Positions 11,144 through 24,583 of a DNA stretch of 64,000 bases are shown here, in pieces. The first letter of the stretch is position 1; the number at the start of each line of letters is the position of its first letter. The stretch lies in assembly GCF_030272615.1 (NCBI RefSeq), contig NC_081406.1:263838624-263902623 (forward strand), written 5' to 3'. The notes beneath the pieces were generated by a model. It had not been told where the DNA came from, searched no databases, and was given only the letters and a program-made list of their open reading frames with translations. The position numbers were made by a program, and so were the translations under genes. The stretch comes from Cryptomeria japonica (taxonomy: Eukaryota > Streptophyta > Pinopsida > Cupressales > Cupressaceae).

Positions 11144-12960
11144 ATGGAAGATAGAAACTCGAGAAACGATGCCCAAAATATTGCTCCCACTTCCTCTGAG
11201 CCGAGATTGTTCAAAGTTGTTCTTGTAGGAGGCCAGTGCCCCATCCTAGATGAGGCTATATTTGTGGTTGGCATGGAAGAAAATTGTGAGCCAGATGGAG
11301 AGGGAAGAGATAAGGGTGACTCTCCCTCTAAATTAATGGTTACGCCTAATTTAGAGATGATTGCAGTTGTATGGAATGACAAGAATAGGCTTAAATCTAC
11401 TGCAATATTCCTTATGATTGTAGAAACTAGTAAGGTCCCTGCTCATAAGTTTATGAATGACTGGTTTCTAAATGTGTGGGTTGAGAAACTAGGGTTTCAT
11501 TTTTCCTTCTATAGAATGGTTCAAAAAGGATTATTCACGATGTTTTTTTAAAAACAATCACATACAAAGCAAAGTAGTTAAGTTCCAATATTGGTCTATT
11601 GAGTCTTGTTATTTTAGAGCCATCAAATGGTCCCTTGAAGCAATATGTGATGATATTCTTGCCTTGTCATGCCCTAGATGGGTCACTGTTTGTATTCTTC
11701 CACCCTTTTCTGTGGAATCTGATCCCCAAAACCCTAGAGCCATTGGAAAATGTGATTAGGGTGGATGCTTCCCCATATTTTCTCCCACATATGGATGCAT
11801 AGGTGCTCATATCAATTAATCTAGGTATAGATATTCCAGAGGTTCTTGAGATCAAATTGGATAAAGAAACCTTTTCTTTCCCTATAAAGATGCTTGGTGG
11901 TATTAATACTTGTTTCTTGTGTTGCAAGGAGGGACACATTAGAAAACTTTGTCCACTGTTAGGACCCTGTAACAATAAAATTGAGCCATCCTTAGGCCTC
12001 CTCAATAAGTCTCTTGTCATTTCTTCTTTTGAGCTTTTTCAAGAAGCCTAAGTCTGTGGATCATGCCAACCACCATTCCCCTTATGTACCACCCTCTCCC
12101 CCTCCCTTTGTGAAATGTTAATAAGCTTAATGGCCTGCAAGGCATCTTTAGAGATGTGCTTTGCCCTCCTAGGGATAAGACTCTACCTCCTTGTACCCTT
12201 GACTCTTCCCCTAATGTGAGTGGAGTGGCTGCTAGTCCCCCCCCCTCCCCCCTTCTAGACCCTCTAAGCACAAGAAAATGAATGCTCAGGAGTTGGCTTA
12301 AAAAAATGTTAGATTATTGGATAATTCAAGAGAAAAAGCTTTTGTAAGGTGTGGTGATTTTATTGAGAAAACTATAGTCCATGAGAAGGACCGGGAACAT
12401 CAAGTATCTTATGTCAAGAGTATAGGTCTGTGGAAAGAAAGTGCTCAGACTCTGTAAGGATATTAGATATGGAGGGATTGAGAACTTCTAGAGAGAGTGA
12501 GGCCATAATGTTAACCACTAATAGTTTCAATCTATTGGCACAACACTCTAATGAAGCATTAAATGTCATCCAAAGTACTAATGGTAATATGAAGATTGAT
12601 GGAATAGAGGGCTTGGACTTTGAATTTGGTAGGAGTTATTCTTCTCTCCCTCCCCTAGAGCCTCATAGAGCCATAGTATAAGGTGTGTGTATGGTTGATT
12701 GTACCATTGACAGGAAGGAGATAGAGATTTAAGGCTCAAAAGAGAACTTGGATGCTAAAATTGGATTGATGGCTAATAATCAGGAGGGAAATGAAAAGAC
12801 CCCTAAAGAATTTGCTATTATTTTATTCAATAAAGGAGCTTTCTCTTACTTAACTTCCAATGGGGATCTTATTGATAGATTAACCCTATATAGACAAAGA
12901 GCTAACAAAAAACTCCCTAAGGTTCCTAAGAAAGGTAAAATGTCCCCCTTGGGCATTGAA
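11144..12960 (+). pseudogene. LINE-1 ORF1 (RNA-binding protein) pseudogene
   Basis: It starts at ATG 11144. Residues encoded at about 11300-11550 resemble the DUF4283 domain of plant LINE ORF1 (VPAHKFMNDWFLNVWVEKLG). A complete CCHC zinc knuckle, CFLCCKEGHIRKLC, lies at about 11910-11955. Between them the frame is broken. A low-complexity C-terminal part continues in pieces (12430-12681, 12748-12963). In life the protein would bind the LINE transcript. Confidence 0.7.
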
Positions 12961-13102
12961 TAGACTACATAATTCAAAAGGTGGAGGGGAAGGCCCCATG
13001 GCACCTCAACCCTTTTCCCCAAAAAAGTGGATCTAAGGAGTCATTCCCTAAATGCTATAATAGCTTTAGGGCTTAGATAAACACTGATTTGTAACTTTTG
13101 GC

Positions 13103-16100
13103 ATGGAAGTAAGATCCATTTCTTGGAATATAAGGGGATTGGAATCCTCATATAGGAAATATGTTATTAAGAGATTCTTAAATATACATAAGAGGGTAGC
13201 TATTCTTCTCCTATAGGAGGTCAAATCCACCAACTTTACCATGGATATTAATCTGAAATAAGTATGGAGGGATGTTATTTCTTTTACTACCAAGCACTCT
13301 AAGTGGGGAGGGGGGCCTGCCATATTGGTAGGGAACCAATAGAGTAAGTATGTTACTAAATGGGACTCTTCCCCTTACAACAGACTGGTCTAGACCATTA
13401 TCAATTATAACAATTATCTTTGGGGTGTGCTCATTATATGCCCCTAATGACTACAAGGAGAGAATTGAACTGTGGAAATGGATTTGCCAATTAGATGATA
13501 TACCTTAGATTATTGACGATGATTTTAATATGATAGAGATTCCTCAAGATAAGAAAAGGGGATCTATCTTGGAATGGAAAGGGAATTAAATTTTTTATTG
13601 GAATAGATTGAAAAATAAGCTAAGTCTGGTTGACCCACTAGAGGGCAGGAATAATGAGGTTAAGAGTATTTGGTTCACCTAGTGTAAATATCAACGAGGA
13701 AATAAAATAATCTACAATATATTAGATAGATTTTATGTAAATAAAGATTTACTTAAGATGAAAAAAAATGATATTGGTAATTCTGTGAGGGTGATTCCAT
13801 ATACTTTGTCAGACCATCACCCCATCCAATAGATGACTTGAATTTGAACTCAATGACACACTTCTAGAGATAGAAGATAAGATTCTACAAGAGCTAGTTA
13901 ATCTGGAAATTAATGAAGCTCTCATTAGAACTAAAGATGAGCTAAGGAAGTTATAAAATATTAAGATTTGAGCCATAAAAACAAGAGCCAGGGTTATTTG
14001 GGTTCAACATGGGGATCAAAGTTCAAAAAATTTCTTCTAGATGCTCAAGCATAAGGAGGCTAAGGAAATGATTGAGTTGGTTTGGGAAGAAGGGACAAAC
14101 ATCAATGATCATGAGGGAATCACTAAAGATTTTTATCGGTTCTATAAGAAGTTATTTACCATGGAGGACAACACTGAGAATAACAAGGCTAGAGATGCTC
14201 TTATGAGAATGAGTCCCAAGAGAGTGCAGGCTGAAGATTACGAAGCATTGGGACTTGAGATCACTAAGGAAGAAATTAGGAAATCCATTCTGTCACTAAA
14301 TAATGACAAGGCTTCGAGGCCTAATGACCTACCAATTTAATTCTACAAGGATAATATTGAATGGGTTAGTGATGATCTTTTGCAAGTGTATAGGGAAGCA
14401 ATTAACTCTAGATCATTAGGGTCAAACATTAATAAAGGGATTGTTAAGCTTATACCCAAGGATGGGGATAAATCCCTCATCAAGAATTGGATAGACCCAT
14501 TGCACTCCTTAATGTTTCATATAAAATCATGGCTAAAGTCTTAGCCTTAAGGCCAGTAGATATCCTGCCAGGGATTGTGAATACCACTCAAATTGGATTT
14601 GTGAAAGATAGATATATTCTGGAAAATCTTATTAATTGTTGGGAAGAAATGCACTGGGGAAAGAGTTCTAATCAAAAGGCAACAATGATGTTAGTGGACT
14701 TTGAAAAATCTTATGATAAAATTGAGTGGTGTTTTGTATTCATGATGCTTAAAAGCTTAGGATTCCTTGATAAATTTTTCCAAATGGTTCAAGTCTTGAT
14801 GAAAGATGCTAGTGCATGTATTAAAGTTAATGGATGTTGGTCAAATTCCCTCCCCCTCTCTAGGTCTATAAGGTAGGGATGCCCCCTAGCCTCCACTCTA
14901 TTTGTCATTGCAATAGATGCCCTATTTTACCTATTGAGAGATGCTTCTTCTTCTCCAAGAGTTAAAGGGATTACCTTACCCAATAATGAATACCTTGTTA
15001 ATATGACAAATGATACTACTATTTTGTTGGAGTTGGAAGAAAATAATATGGATTTCCTTTTGCAGAAAATGGATATATTCTATCTTGCATCTGGTAGCAA
15101 TATATCCCTATCTAAATCTATTCTCCTAGGTTGGGAAAATAGATAAGAAAATAAGAAAGTGGGATAAACACTATATCTCTTTAGGTAGGAGAATTTAGGT
15201 ATGTCAAAAGATCTTGTCTTCATATAATGTTTACTATGCGTCGAGATGGCTATTCAACAATTATTAATTCAATGATATACAAAAGAAAAATAGGGGTTTT
15301 CTATGGTCTAATGGTAAGGGGAATAAGAAGGTACAAGCTGGATAATGGAAATGGTGTATTATGGATAAGGGTAGAGGTGGTTTAGGTCTGGAGGATTTAA
15401 AGCTCCAGAGCATGGAACTAGTTTCCAAATGGATCTTAAAGGTTTTTAAAGTAGAAGAATCCTAGAAGTCTTGATCAGGAATAACATAGCCAGTATTGTT
15501 CCAAAGAAAGATGGCTCACGGAAAAATTTACCGCTCATCGATCTACTAGTTGGCCATTTCCCCATTTGTTCTACTGGGTCAAGTGTTTTTCAGATCCATT
15601 TGGAAAGCTTGGGAATGTGTCAGATAGCTTATCAGACATAATGGTCTCATGGGGGAAGGAAATAAAATCTGTGGCGAGAAATCAATCCAGTGGAATATTT
15701 CTCATAAGGATAAACTCCTTGCTCTATTGCAAGGATGTTATACTAGATGTTGGAATGATAACATCAAGGAAGGGCATCTAATAAATTGGGTAGAGCTTAG
15801 CAAAAGATTGGATTACCAAATTATCAATGGAGAACCTATTCTATGCTTAGAGACGCCCACTCCTCACTATCCCTATTGAAAGCCTACTCTTCTAACACTG
15901 CCAGATATTTGTCCTACCAATGGCTGGATGGTGCCCCTTTGCCTAAGATTAAAGCAAATCTTATTTACAATTTTTTGGCTAATAGTGATGACATTTATAC
16001 TTATCTTAACAACCTGTGGCACTTAGATTGCTTTGAGAAAAAAGTGGCAGAATGTATTTAAGTGGTTGTGAGTTAGCCCCTTTGCACCTAAGAAGAAATG

Positions 16101-16600
16101 TTTTAAATGACTCTTTATCATTCAAAAGCTACTAGTGAAATCTCCTAATGGGGAATTGAATATTTATCTCTTATGTAGAAAACCAGATACTTTGCGGCAT
16201 ATCTTTTTTTACTGTCTTTGTGCCTTTGAGATTTGTAATCTATTTGGTATTTCCTTTGTTGGCCACCACAAAATATGAGGTATTCTAATGTTATTTTTGG
16301 TTGTTTAAAAGACCACAAGAAATATTTTAGTTCATTTTGGTTTCTTATTTCTACTGCAATTATATAGAAAATATGGATAATTAGGAATGACTGTTTGTTT
16401 AGGGGTAGAGTTAGAACACTTACCGAGTCTCTAAGGAGACTCATTTTTTATAATGTTAATATGCAGGTCTTTGATAATATTAGGGCATCCAGGAGAAAGT
16501 TTGATATTTTTTTGCAGGATGGGACTACTAGAATGTTTTCTTGGGAGATTTCTTATGGTTTCTCATGGACCAAGACAATTGCAGAAAGAACCTAGTTTGT
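13103..16600 (+). pseudogene. LINE-1 ORF2 (endonuclease-reverse transcriptase) pseudogene
   Basis: From ATG 13103 an endonuclease start is visible (ISWNIRGLES). Further on come the pre-RT linker (14041-14340), RT fingers and palm (LNDKAS-like block, LLNVSYKIMAKVLA, FVKDRYILENLI, MLVDFEKSYDKIEW) and GCPLASTLF. The catalytic FADD box has decayed to MTND (about 15003). The thumb and the GGLGLEDLKLQS block follow near 15375, then a degraded zinc-finger region (KPDTLRHIFFYCLCAFE, about 16180). At least four frame changes separate these parts. No RNase H domain was recognised. Confidence 0.75.
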
Positions 16601-17040
16601 AGGACTTGAAATTTTTTTAGGTACATCAATGCACAAAAGAGAAATGACAATTAGAGGAATGATGAGAGGCTTGTACAAGCTCCAAAAGATGCTTGGGTAG
16701 AGCTAGTTGCATATCATTCCTTGGATCTAAATAGGTGGGGTAATAAAATTCATTGGATGGAAGGTCCCAGGGGCTGTATTGCTTGGATAGAGGAGCCTCC
16801 TAGGCCAAAGGTTAGTTATGACTGATAGTAGGATCTTACGTTGTGATTCTATTAGGTTTGTATAGAATTCATAGCCATGGGAGAGATTATATTGTCTATG
16901 TGGTTTTCAGTCTCATGTAATGTTGTGTGGTTATCAAGAATATGAAACTCACAGTACTAATACTTAAAAGAGATGGTGATTATATTGTACTTGGTTCATT
17001 TTTTTATTTAATATAAAAAAATTTGGTAATGAAAAAAAGA

Positions 17041-18330
17041 TTATGGATACTTACCTCTCTAGGTAGAGGTCCCTAAGGAGTTGTAAAAAGTTGTAGATTA
17101 CATCTATCATGACCATTTTCCAAGGTATTTTGACATCAAATTTTTTATAAGGCTTTGCCTTTCTTTCAAGCCTCTTAAGTGTTATGTGACTTTCTTTGCT
17201 TCTTCTAGATTTATTTTCTAAGGTCTGTGGCCCCCTTCATATTTGAGCTCTAAGAGTCATGTGGTGTCAATGCCACACATGTTCCCCCCAGTCTAAAGGT
17301 ATAGACTTCCAACATGTTGTGTCGAGGTGCTATGTGGTACTTTGTGCACCACTAATGAGAAATGCAAACTAAATTCTACTTTTTAAGAACAATGCTCTCA
17401 TAGAAGCCACATGTCTACTTCATGCACATTCTCTTGAGGCCAAAGGCAAAGATTTCAAAATGTTGTGTCTAAGCATCGCATGTCAAGATTGCAAATCACA
17501 AAAGGAAAAGCAAGCAGATTTTTGTTTTATTGTGCACCTAATGCTTGTAAAAGTCATGTGTCAATAGGGTGCAAGTCAAAGGATATTCTAATATTAGAGT
17601 AACTTAAATGTTGCACTATCTGTTCATTTTGGAGATATAATCACTACAAAGCGTAGCAAATAATTCCATGTGTCAAGGTCACATGAGTTCAAGCCAATTT
17701 TTTCAACCTTTCAATTGACAATTTCAAGAGAAGTAGTGGAATAGGACATATGTCATTGCAATAGCCCAAGAAGAAGCCAACATGATCACCTGACCTAGTC
17801 GTTGCAACAATTTCACAAAAATCTACATGCAAAAGGATTATAGAATCTTTTTTGTTAGAAAGGGAAATGTTGTACAAGTAAGCTAGAAAAAGCTCTATAT
17901 TAGGGGTTCATCATTTTTATTGTAAACAAAGATTTAAAAGAATGGTTGATTGTTGTGATACTCAAACTTTAGCATGTATGTTCTTAAAATAATATGATTG
18001 ATACATGAATTTGTGCCAAAACTAGCCTTTGCAATGTGTTTATCTAAGATTAATGGGAATGGATGCTCTATGTTTATGTTGAATGTCATGGTAATTAGCT
18101 AATAGTTATTAGATTTCATAGTTTTAGGGACATTTGATAAATATAGTTTATTAAATCATATCTTTACACTCTTTTAATTTTTTGTAGACTCTTAGTCACC
18201 TGAAGCCATGTTATGCATTAGGATGGACCAATTCTTATAAGCATCTCGACGCATTGCCTTGGTTTAGTTTGTTTTATGCTTTTATCTTTCTCTCTCTTTT
18301 CCCCCTCAATAAAAATATGAAGAGATTACT
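17041..18330. other. Non-coding, nothing recognised
   Basis: AT-rich sequence without a credible coding frame, RNA gene or repeat structure. A 62-codon open frame on the minus strand at 17689-17877 has no recognisable motif and is probably chance. Confidence 0.5.
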
Positions 18331-18339
18331 TCTAAAATC

Positions 18340-19080
18340 CTGAAGGTCTTTATGTAAGTTGCATAGTCCCACACTTATAGAAATTCCCAAGGTTGTGTCT
18401 CCTAGGTGCAAGCTTTTGAGATCAACACAATCTTGTAGACATTGGAGTCTAGAAAGATGTCTCTATGATATTTGAGAGGAGGGATGCAAACATTCAACAT
18501 TGAAAATGGATTAAAATAACACTGAAGACATTTTTAAAGAAGAATATTGTCAATTTTGTGGGAAATTCCTTCGATGTAAGGGATGGAAGCACTAGGGAGG
18601 ACCTGAGGTTGGACAAGTTTGGTTAAGGAGTAAAAGAGAGACTTGGCTTGGTTGAAGGCTCTATATATTTGTTTGTTAGTGTACCCATTCAAATTGAAGA
18701 CTTTTTGAATATGGACCAACTATTGGCTAAGTTTTTCCTCATCACAAATACAATAAGCTCTCATGGTTAGGGTTTAAGAATTCCATGTTTTTTGGCTAGG
18801 GTGGTGATGAGAAGAAGAATGAAGGTAGAGGTTGGTGTGGGTATATTTTTTATAAACTCAATGACCTTGAGAGCCATCTAAATTTTTTATAATAAGAATG
18901 TCTAGGAATGAGAGAGTTAGTTTCTAGTTTCAAGCCCCTTAGTGAAGGAAATGCAGTGGGCTATGCTATTAAGATGTGCATGGAATTCTTTAGTTTACAA
19001 TTATTCGAAGTGTGGTTTTGGGCTCTAAGTGCCTCAACAAATTGCAATAGTTCATGGCAGTCTTGAGGCCATTGGATTTT
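18340..19080 (-). pseudogene. Penelope-like element reverse transcriptase fragment (Dryad-like)
   Basis: Reading leftwards over three frames, a series of blocks matches the order of the Penelope RT C-terminus and linker: HLNSIAHCISFTKGLE (about 18985-18930), SFLDILIIKNLDGSQGH (about 18910-18858), THTNLYLHSSSHHHPSQK (about 18848-18793), MRAYCICDEEKLSQ and VHIQKVFNLNGYTNKQIY (about 18762-18660), then IPYIEGISHKIDNIL (about 18588-18544) followed by KNVFSVIL. Penelope proteins have FLD.L, DG..GH.VYRKPTHT..YL...S.HH, R...IC, a NGY block and PYI.G.S.KI at these places. The catalytic RT box and the GIY-YIG nuclease are not readable. Stops and frameshifts show an old, dead copy. Family call is fairly sure; the Dryad subgroup is inferred. 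Confidence 0.75.
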
Positions 19081-20372
19081 TGTTATTCTATAGATTTTCA
19101 TGATATTTTGTAATTAATAAAGTTGGTTTGAATTTTGGTGAGTTATTCCTAAAATTTGGTGAGGTTTGCAGTGAGATTGCTTTCAATTTTGTTTCTAGAT
19201 TTGTATCAAATTTGAAACAACTTTAATGTGTTGTTTATGATAGAAAATTAATGTATTTTTCTTGAAATAAATATGAAAAACTCATTTCATATTACTTTCA
19301 AGAATTTTTATGAAGTTTGGGTAAATTTGAGAGTCTTTTATGTCAGCTAGTTTGCATAATTCCTATTGTTTACAAGATTAAATTTTAGTTTATCTTGGAT
19401 AAGTTAATATTAGAGGGGTTTGGATTGATTAATAAAATTCATTATATTTCTTTTTATACAAATTGATTAAATTACTCAATTAATTTAATTTGGGACATTA
19501 TACTATTTTAACTTGTTAAGACCCACTATTTTTCATGACAACCCATAATTTGTTAGCCTTTTCAAGAAAAAATTATGGACCATGTTAGATACATTGTTGT
19601 TTGTAACCTTTCATCAATAGATAGATGAACCAATAGAGGTGGCCAAATATAGTCCCACAAATCTATTGCATATCTACAACACGCAACTATGCACATGAGA
19701 TGACAATCTTATAAATCTAGTATGCTTACAACATAACTATTCATAGTAACTCTATTTGGCATATTCCTTTTCATACACATCTTGGGTTTCAACCAATGAC
19801 ACCATTTGAAATATCCTATCTCGCACCATCCACATTGGAGTCATACACACAATTCCAAGAAGTCAATAAGGGAGAATATTTTCTACAACTCATTTATAAT
19901 ATTTACATGATAGTTCAATGGATATTGATATGATGAGAATTAAGTATAAATAATATCATGACACATACTACACACCTCACATGTTCATGTAAATGAAAAT
20001 TTTGGTTGCATACTTATATGTACAAAGAGTTTTCAAGGACTACACTAGAAGATGAAGCCTCTATAATATGTTCCTTAGGTTATTCTACACGTAGCTAGTT
20101 AGAACACATTTGTTCTTGATCTCTCACATGGCTTCTAGACCTATGCTCCAATTATTAAACATGGAACTTGTTAAGCTATATTTTTTCCCTCTACTAGAAC
20201 CCATATAAGTCCAACATCCTATATAATTAGATCTAATGTTAATTCACATCACCAGTGAGAGATACCATCATTAATACCATGATCAATCATGCTCACCACA
20301 ATGCACATCAAATACTTTAGGTTATTAAAACTAAACAATATGCATATTAGTGTAAGTGGTACACTCTTTAAC
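19081..20372. other. Non-coding, nothing recognised
   Basis: AT-rich sequence up to the 9.9-kb LTR element. The first part may hold further decayed Penelope RT (a faint KPTL block near 19120), but this is not reliable. No other gene or repeat is supported. Confidence 0.4.
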
Positions 20373-21494
20373 TGATGAATACTAAGAGGGGGGGGTTGAA
20401 TTAGTATACCAAAATTTACTGAACTCAAACTTCTAAACAGTTTAGCAGATAACTGGTATAACAGATTCACTAATAAACTGGTTAAGATAAATGCAAACCA
20501 AATAGCAAATAAAGCATTCACCCACAAGAGAACAATCACCATAACACAAGATATTTGACATGGAAACCCAAATGGGAAAAACCACGGTGAGCAGAAACTC
20601 ACAAGTAACTATCTACAGAATAGAAACCAGACCGGTTAAGGTTAGACCGGTTAAGGTCATACAATGTTCTTCACCAGAATAGATCCTGTTAGGAATCTAG
20701 ATCTCTATTAGGAGATAAGTCTTGTTAAAGACTACCTTGTAAGAGGATTTCAGATTCACAGTTGTGAACCACCTTGTTAGAGGATTTACAAAGGCTTTGC
20801 TAGGCCTACCTGGTTAAGGGTTTCAGACTTGTCGAAGATGTGAGTAATCAACAAGTGAGTGATCTAGATACTAGCATAGTATGCTTGGTTAGATCCTTGA
20901 TATCTCACTGTTAATGCATTTCAGCATTACTTCAGTCTTCAATATCTCCACACTCTTACTCTTCACACAAACCTAATCTTCTCTTCTATGATCGCACACA
21001 CAAACCCTCATCATTATCTAAAACCCTAGACATGATGTCCTTATAAAGGAGTCTGATTTCATGTCGGTCCAATAGGATTAAATTACAAGTTCCTAGGTTC
21101 AGTGCATCTAGACACATTTGGTTACATGACACAAAATCACCGCCAAAGTGTCGGTGGATGATAACTCATCACAAAAATACTGGTTGGTAACTCATCACAG
21201 AGTAATACCGGTTCATACAATTTACCGATTACCGGTTGTCAAAAATGAAGACTGGAAAAATGTTAACTACCGCTTTGTTCCTTCATACCGCTTGAGATTC
21301 TCGAACCGCTTGAGGTCTTCAGTCAATTTGTGACCGGTAAACATTTTCTGCAAAACACCGATAGTCTAAAGACTATAATACATAATACTAGTTGGAACAA
21401 ATACCGGTTCAGCATAACTCATACATCAAGAAAGTGTACACAAAGCAAGTGTGTGTCCATCAATAACAATCACAACATCATTAAAATGCCAACA
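20373..21494 (-). repeat. 3' LTR of the 9.9-kb element
   Basis: It starts TGTTGGCATTTTAATG and ends ATTCATCA on the minus strand. It differs from the 5' LTR by point changes and by small indels in short internal repeats: an extra GACCGGTTAAGGTTA-like unit near 20640, and a missing CCGCTTGAG unit near 21300. ACCGGT occurs about six times. Confidence 0.93.
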
Positions 21495-21507
21495 ATCTCC
21501 CCCTTTG
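21495..21507 (-). promoter_or_regulatory. Polypurine tract
   Basis: On the minus strand it reads AAAGGGGGAGAT directly before the LTR start TGTTGG. It would prime plus-strand DNA synthesis. Confidence 0.85.
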
Positions 21508-21776
21508 GCATTGATGACAACACTTAGGAAAATTTTGACATCTAAGTGTTTTTACAACAAAAATATGCCATATGCAAAATTACTCCCCCTAAGCATATAC
21601 ACTATCCCTTTTGCAGAAATTACAATGTATACTACTCCCTTAAAGAGGTAACATGAAAGTATACATGAAATGGTAACATTCACCAAAATTTTAAATACTA
21701 CTCCCCCTTTGCCAACAATGACAAAGTACTGCAAAATAACCCCTGTTTCTCATTATCATTAAAATTGAGTAAATGT

Positions 21777-24578
21777 TTATGACAATAAGGAATGAAACTT
21801 GTCAAAAACAAATTTAAAATCCTGCATAAAAGTCTTCATGGCTAATGACCATGACTCAAGTAATGAGGTAGCAACCTCACTTTTAGTCTGCATCTGAGAT
21901 ACCTGTTCTTCCATGGCATCAATGGTACTCTTCTCTTGAGTTATTATTAAGGCTTCCAGATTGAGAAAGCAATTCTGAAGAATTTGCAGTCTGAGTAATA
22001 AGACTTGTTGGAGCTCCTGCAAATCTCTTGACCGGTTACTGATCTCTAATTCTATCCTGGCAGACTGAAGTTGATAACAATGAACTATTTTCCCATATGT
22101 AGTGAAGGAATCATATGGCATCTTGAAGTTGCTTATGTATGCCTGCAAATTTGATTGGAGTTTATCTTTTTGTGTGAGCACATCATTGCAAAATAGATGG
22201 GGTTGGCTGATTTTGCTCAACAGTAGTTTGCCCTCATCCATAGCAACACTTATATCCTTCTGTTGTTTCTGAATTTGAGACCAAAGCTCATTCAGTTTCT
22301 TGACTAAGACAGCGTTGAGTGCCTTTTCATGCTTCTTCTTTGCATTTGCTTCAGTAACATCTTCCAGGCATTGTATTTGGTCCTCTACAACGGTACATAG
22401 AAGTTTCTATTTAGACGGAGAGGAATCGGTACTGGGGAGGTTAGTACCGAGAATCAAACTAGTAAGAGTGTCAACTGCAGTTTGAATAACATCCCGTTCC
22501 TTCTTCCTCCTCAATGCTTCCAATCATTCCTGTGCAAACTTTATGCTTTGAAGCAGCTCCGACTCATCTGCAGATTGGAGATCAATAGGACTGGTGATGT
22601 CAACCGATTTGGTTTGACCACCGGTTGCCTTGGGAGTCTCCACTTGATTGGCTCTTTCTGCTTCCTTCTCCTCCGCGGCTCTTTTCTTTTCTTCTTCTTT
22701 CTTCTTTTGTTCCTCTTCTTGTTTCTTCTTCAATTCTTCCTTCTTCTTATCTTCTTCCTGTTTTTTTTTTCTTCCTCCTTTTTCTCTTTTTTGTTTTTCT
22801 CCTCTTCTTTGTTTTTCTCCTCTTCTTTCTTCTTCTTCTCTTATTTTCTCTTCTCTTCTTCTTGTTTCCTCTTGTCTCCCGCTTTCTTTTTCTCCTCCTC
22901 TTTCTTTTTCTCTTCCTCTTTCTTTTTCTTTCTCCGCTTTCTCCGCTTTCTCCTTATCAACCTTTTCCTTGTCCAGTTTCTCCTTTTTAGCTTTTTCCTT
23001 GTCCTGTTTCTCTTTCTCTGCTTTTTCCTTATCTTGTTTCTTCTTCTATGCTTTTTCTTTATCTTGTTTCTCCTTCTCTGTGTTTGGAGTGACATCTTCA
23101 ACATCCAATGCATCCACATCAATAGTGTTAACTTGTTTTGTAACTCTTTCTCCTTCACCATCAAATACCTCATCCAGTTTGGCTGAGGATAAGTTAGGTT
23201 CTTGTTCAGGCTTCTTATTGGCCTCAGACACTTGATGTAATCTAACAGAAACTTTTGCATGTAGATGAGTTTCCTTCTCTACTTCAGAGGTTCTTCCTTC
23301 TAGCAGCCTGAGTCTTCTTCTTCTCATGAAGAAGAGACCTTTATTCTTGTCCATTATCTCAAACAATTCAAACTTGGAGGCATCGAGAAAGTACTGAGCA
23401 AAGACTTTCTCCCTTATTTCCCGTTCTTTCTCAATGGCAATGCGCCATTTATTGTCCAAAGAATTATATAAAGAATTAGGTGTCACCGATCTAATTTCAG
23501 ATGGCGACCGGTCATTAACACACAGATATTTTATCATTTCCTACTCTACTTCTTCCTTCTCATTATCAGAAAAATCATCAAAATATTCTTTTAAGTCATC
23601 AAGCACCTTTCTCTTAATATTATTTAAAGTCCTTTGACGATGTGTCAGAGGCTTATAAGAAGAGATGTCTATATTTACTGGTGTTGATTATGCAAGTGCA
23701 TTACTGGTAGACTTAGCCTTCTTATTTGATTGCCTGGTTTTCTTAGGCTGCACTTCCGATTCGGTATCCTCTGACTCTGAAGAGTTGTTTTTGGTTTTCT
23801 GCTTCCTCTCAAATACTTTAGCAGGTGCAACTTCCGGTTTCTTCTTGGCAGGTGACCGCTTGGTCACTTTTGGGCTTGCTGAGGTAACCGGTGTCGATAC
23901 TGATGGCACAGCCTTGCCCTTTTTCACTGTAGGATCTTCAACCGTTGTTATCCTCTCTAAGTAGGTATTGGTTCTCTTTTTATTAGCATCTAGAGGTGAG
24001 GCAATCAGGGTAGAGGCATACCCATCCAACATGTTATACATCACTTCATACCCCATAAGTTCTACTGCTTCCTTTCTTGGCTCTACCGCTTCCATTATGC
24101 ATTCATCTACCTTTATGATAAAGCAGATGTCATCTTCATATTTATTTACAATATCTCTAGAAATCCTCATCCTCTGGCTCATTTTCTGCTTGAATTCATC
24201 AAAATATTTATTCAAAACCTCAGGATATCCGGTTCCCACCACTTGGAGACTTTCCCTGATTTGCTTAGTGACCGGTTGGTCAGTAGACCATTGAATATCA
24301 CCTACTCCAGGAAAATAGCCTTGAAAGTAGAAAAATAGGCCGACCAAAATTTGTCCAAACCTGAATCTTAAAGGATTATCCTATTTAATGGACTTCAAAT
24401 TCAATAGCAGGTGCTTCTACAAACAGGAACACAAATCAAATGAGGCGTCTTCCTGAATAATTCTGTAGGCAGCATTCACTGCAGCAGCGGGGACAAAGTT
24501 TATTCTGCTGGCATAAAACACCTGGTAGCCAATCACCATGCAAGCATACTTAACCAAATCATCTTTGATGGTGTTGAC
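21777..24578 (-). pseudogene. ORF-B, central and C-terminal part (unrecognised, charged coiled coil)
   Basis: This is the downstream part of the second ORF, separated from its start by the inserted element at 24584-26912. Removing that insert and one AGTCA copy brings both parts into the same frame. It runs about 930 codons. An alpha-helical globular region comes first (FYASRINFVPAAAVNAAYR; GQILVGLFFYFQGYFPGVG), then a basic, likely nuclear-localising stretch (KKTRQSNKKAK, about 23710). A very Lys/Glu-rich run follows (about 23080-22680), then a C-terminal coiled coil (22241-21777, rich in Leu, Gln and Glu). Stops interrupt it near 24417, 23688, 23540, 23045, 22523 and 22410, yet the frame never shifts over 2.8 kb, so it was once a selected protein. 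I recognise no domain. Confidence 0.65.
22680..23080 (-). repeat. Lys/Glu-rich imperfect repeat in ORF-B
   Basis: On the minus strand, short AAGGAGAAA-type units encode runs such as KEKQDKEKAEKEKQDKEKA. The plus strand reads as long Phe/Leu/Ser open frames, which are artefacts of this pyrimidine-rich sequence. Confidence 0.8.
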
Positions 24579-24583
24579 AGTCA

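Larger units (their letters stand above)
11000..17040 (+). mobile_element. L1-type plant LINE (LINE-1), heavily decayed
   Basis: Order on the plus strand: ORF1 with zinc knuckle, then apurinic-type endonuclease, reverse transcriptase and C-terminal connection region, then an A-rich end (about 17000-17038, GAAAAAAAG). Many stops and frame changes show great age. No convincing target-site duplication was found, and the 5' boundary is uncertain. Confidence 0.8.

Noticed and set aside
17689..17877. 62-codon minus-strand frame
   Set aside because: No motif or neighbour supports it; that length is expected by chance.
22482..23235. Long Phe/Leu/Ser-rich open frames on the plus strand
   Set aside because: They are the complement of the Lys/Glu-rich coding run of ORF-B; low complexity, no motifs.
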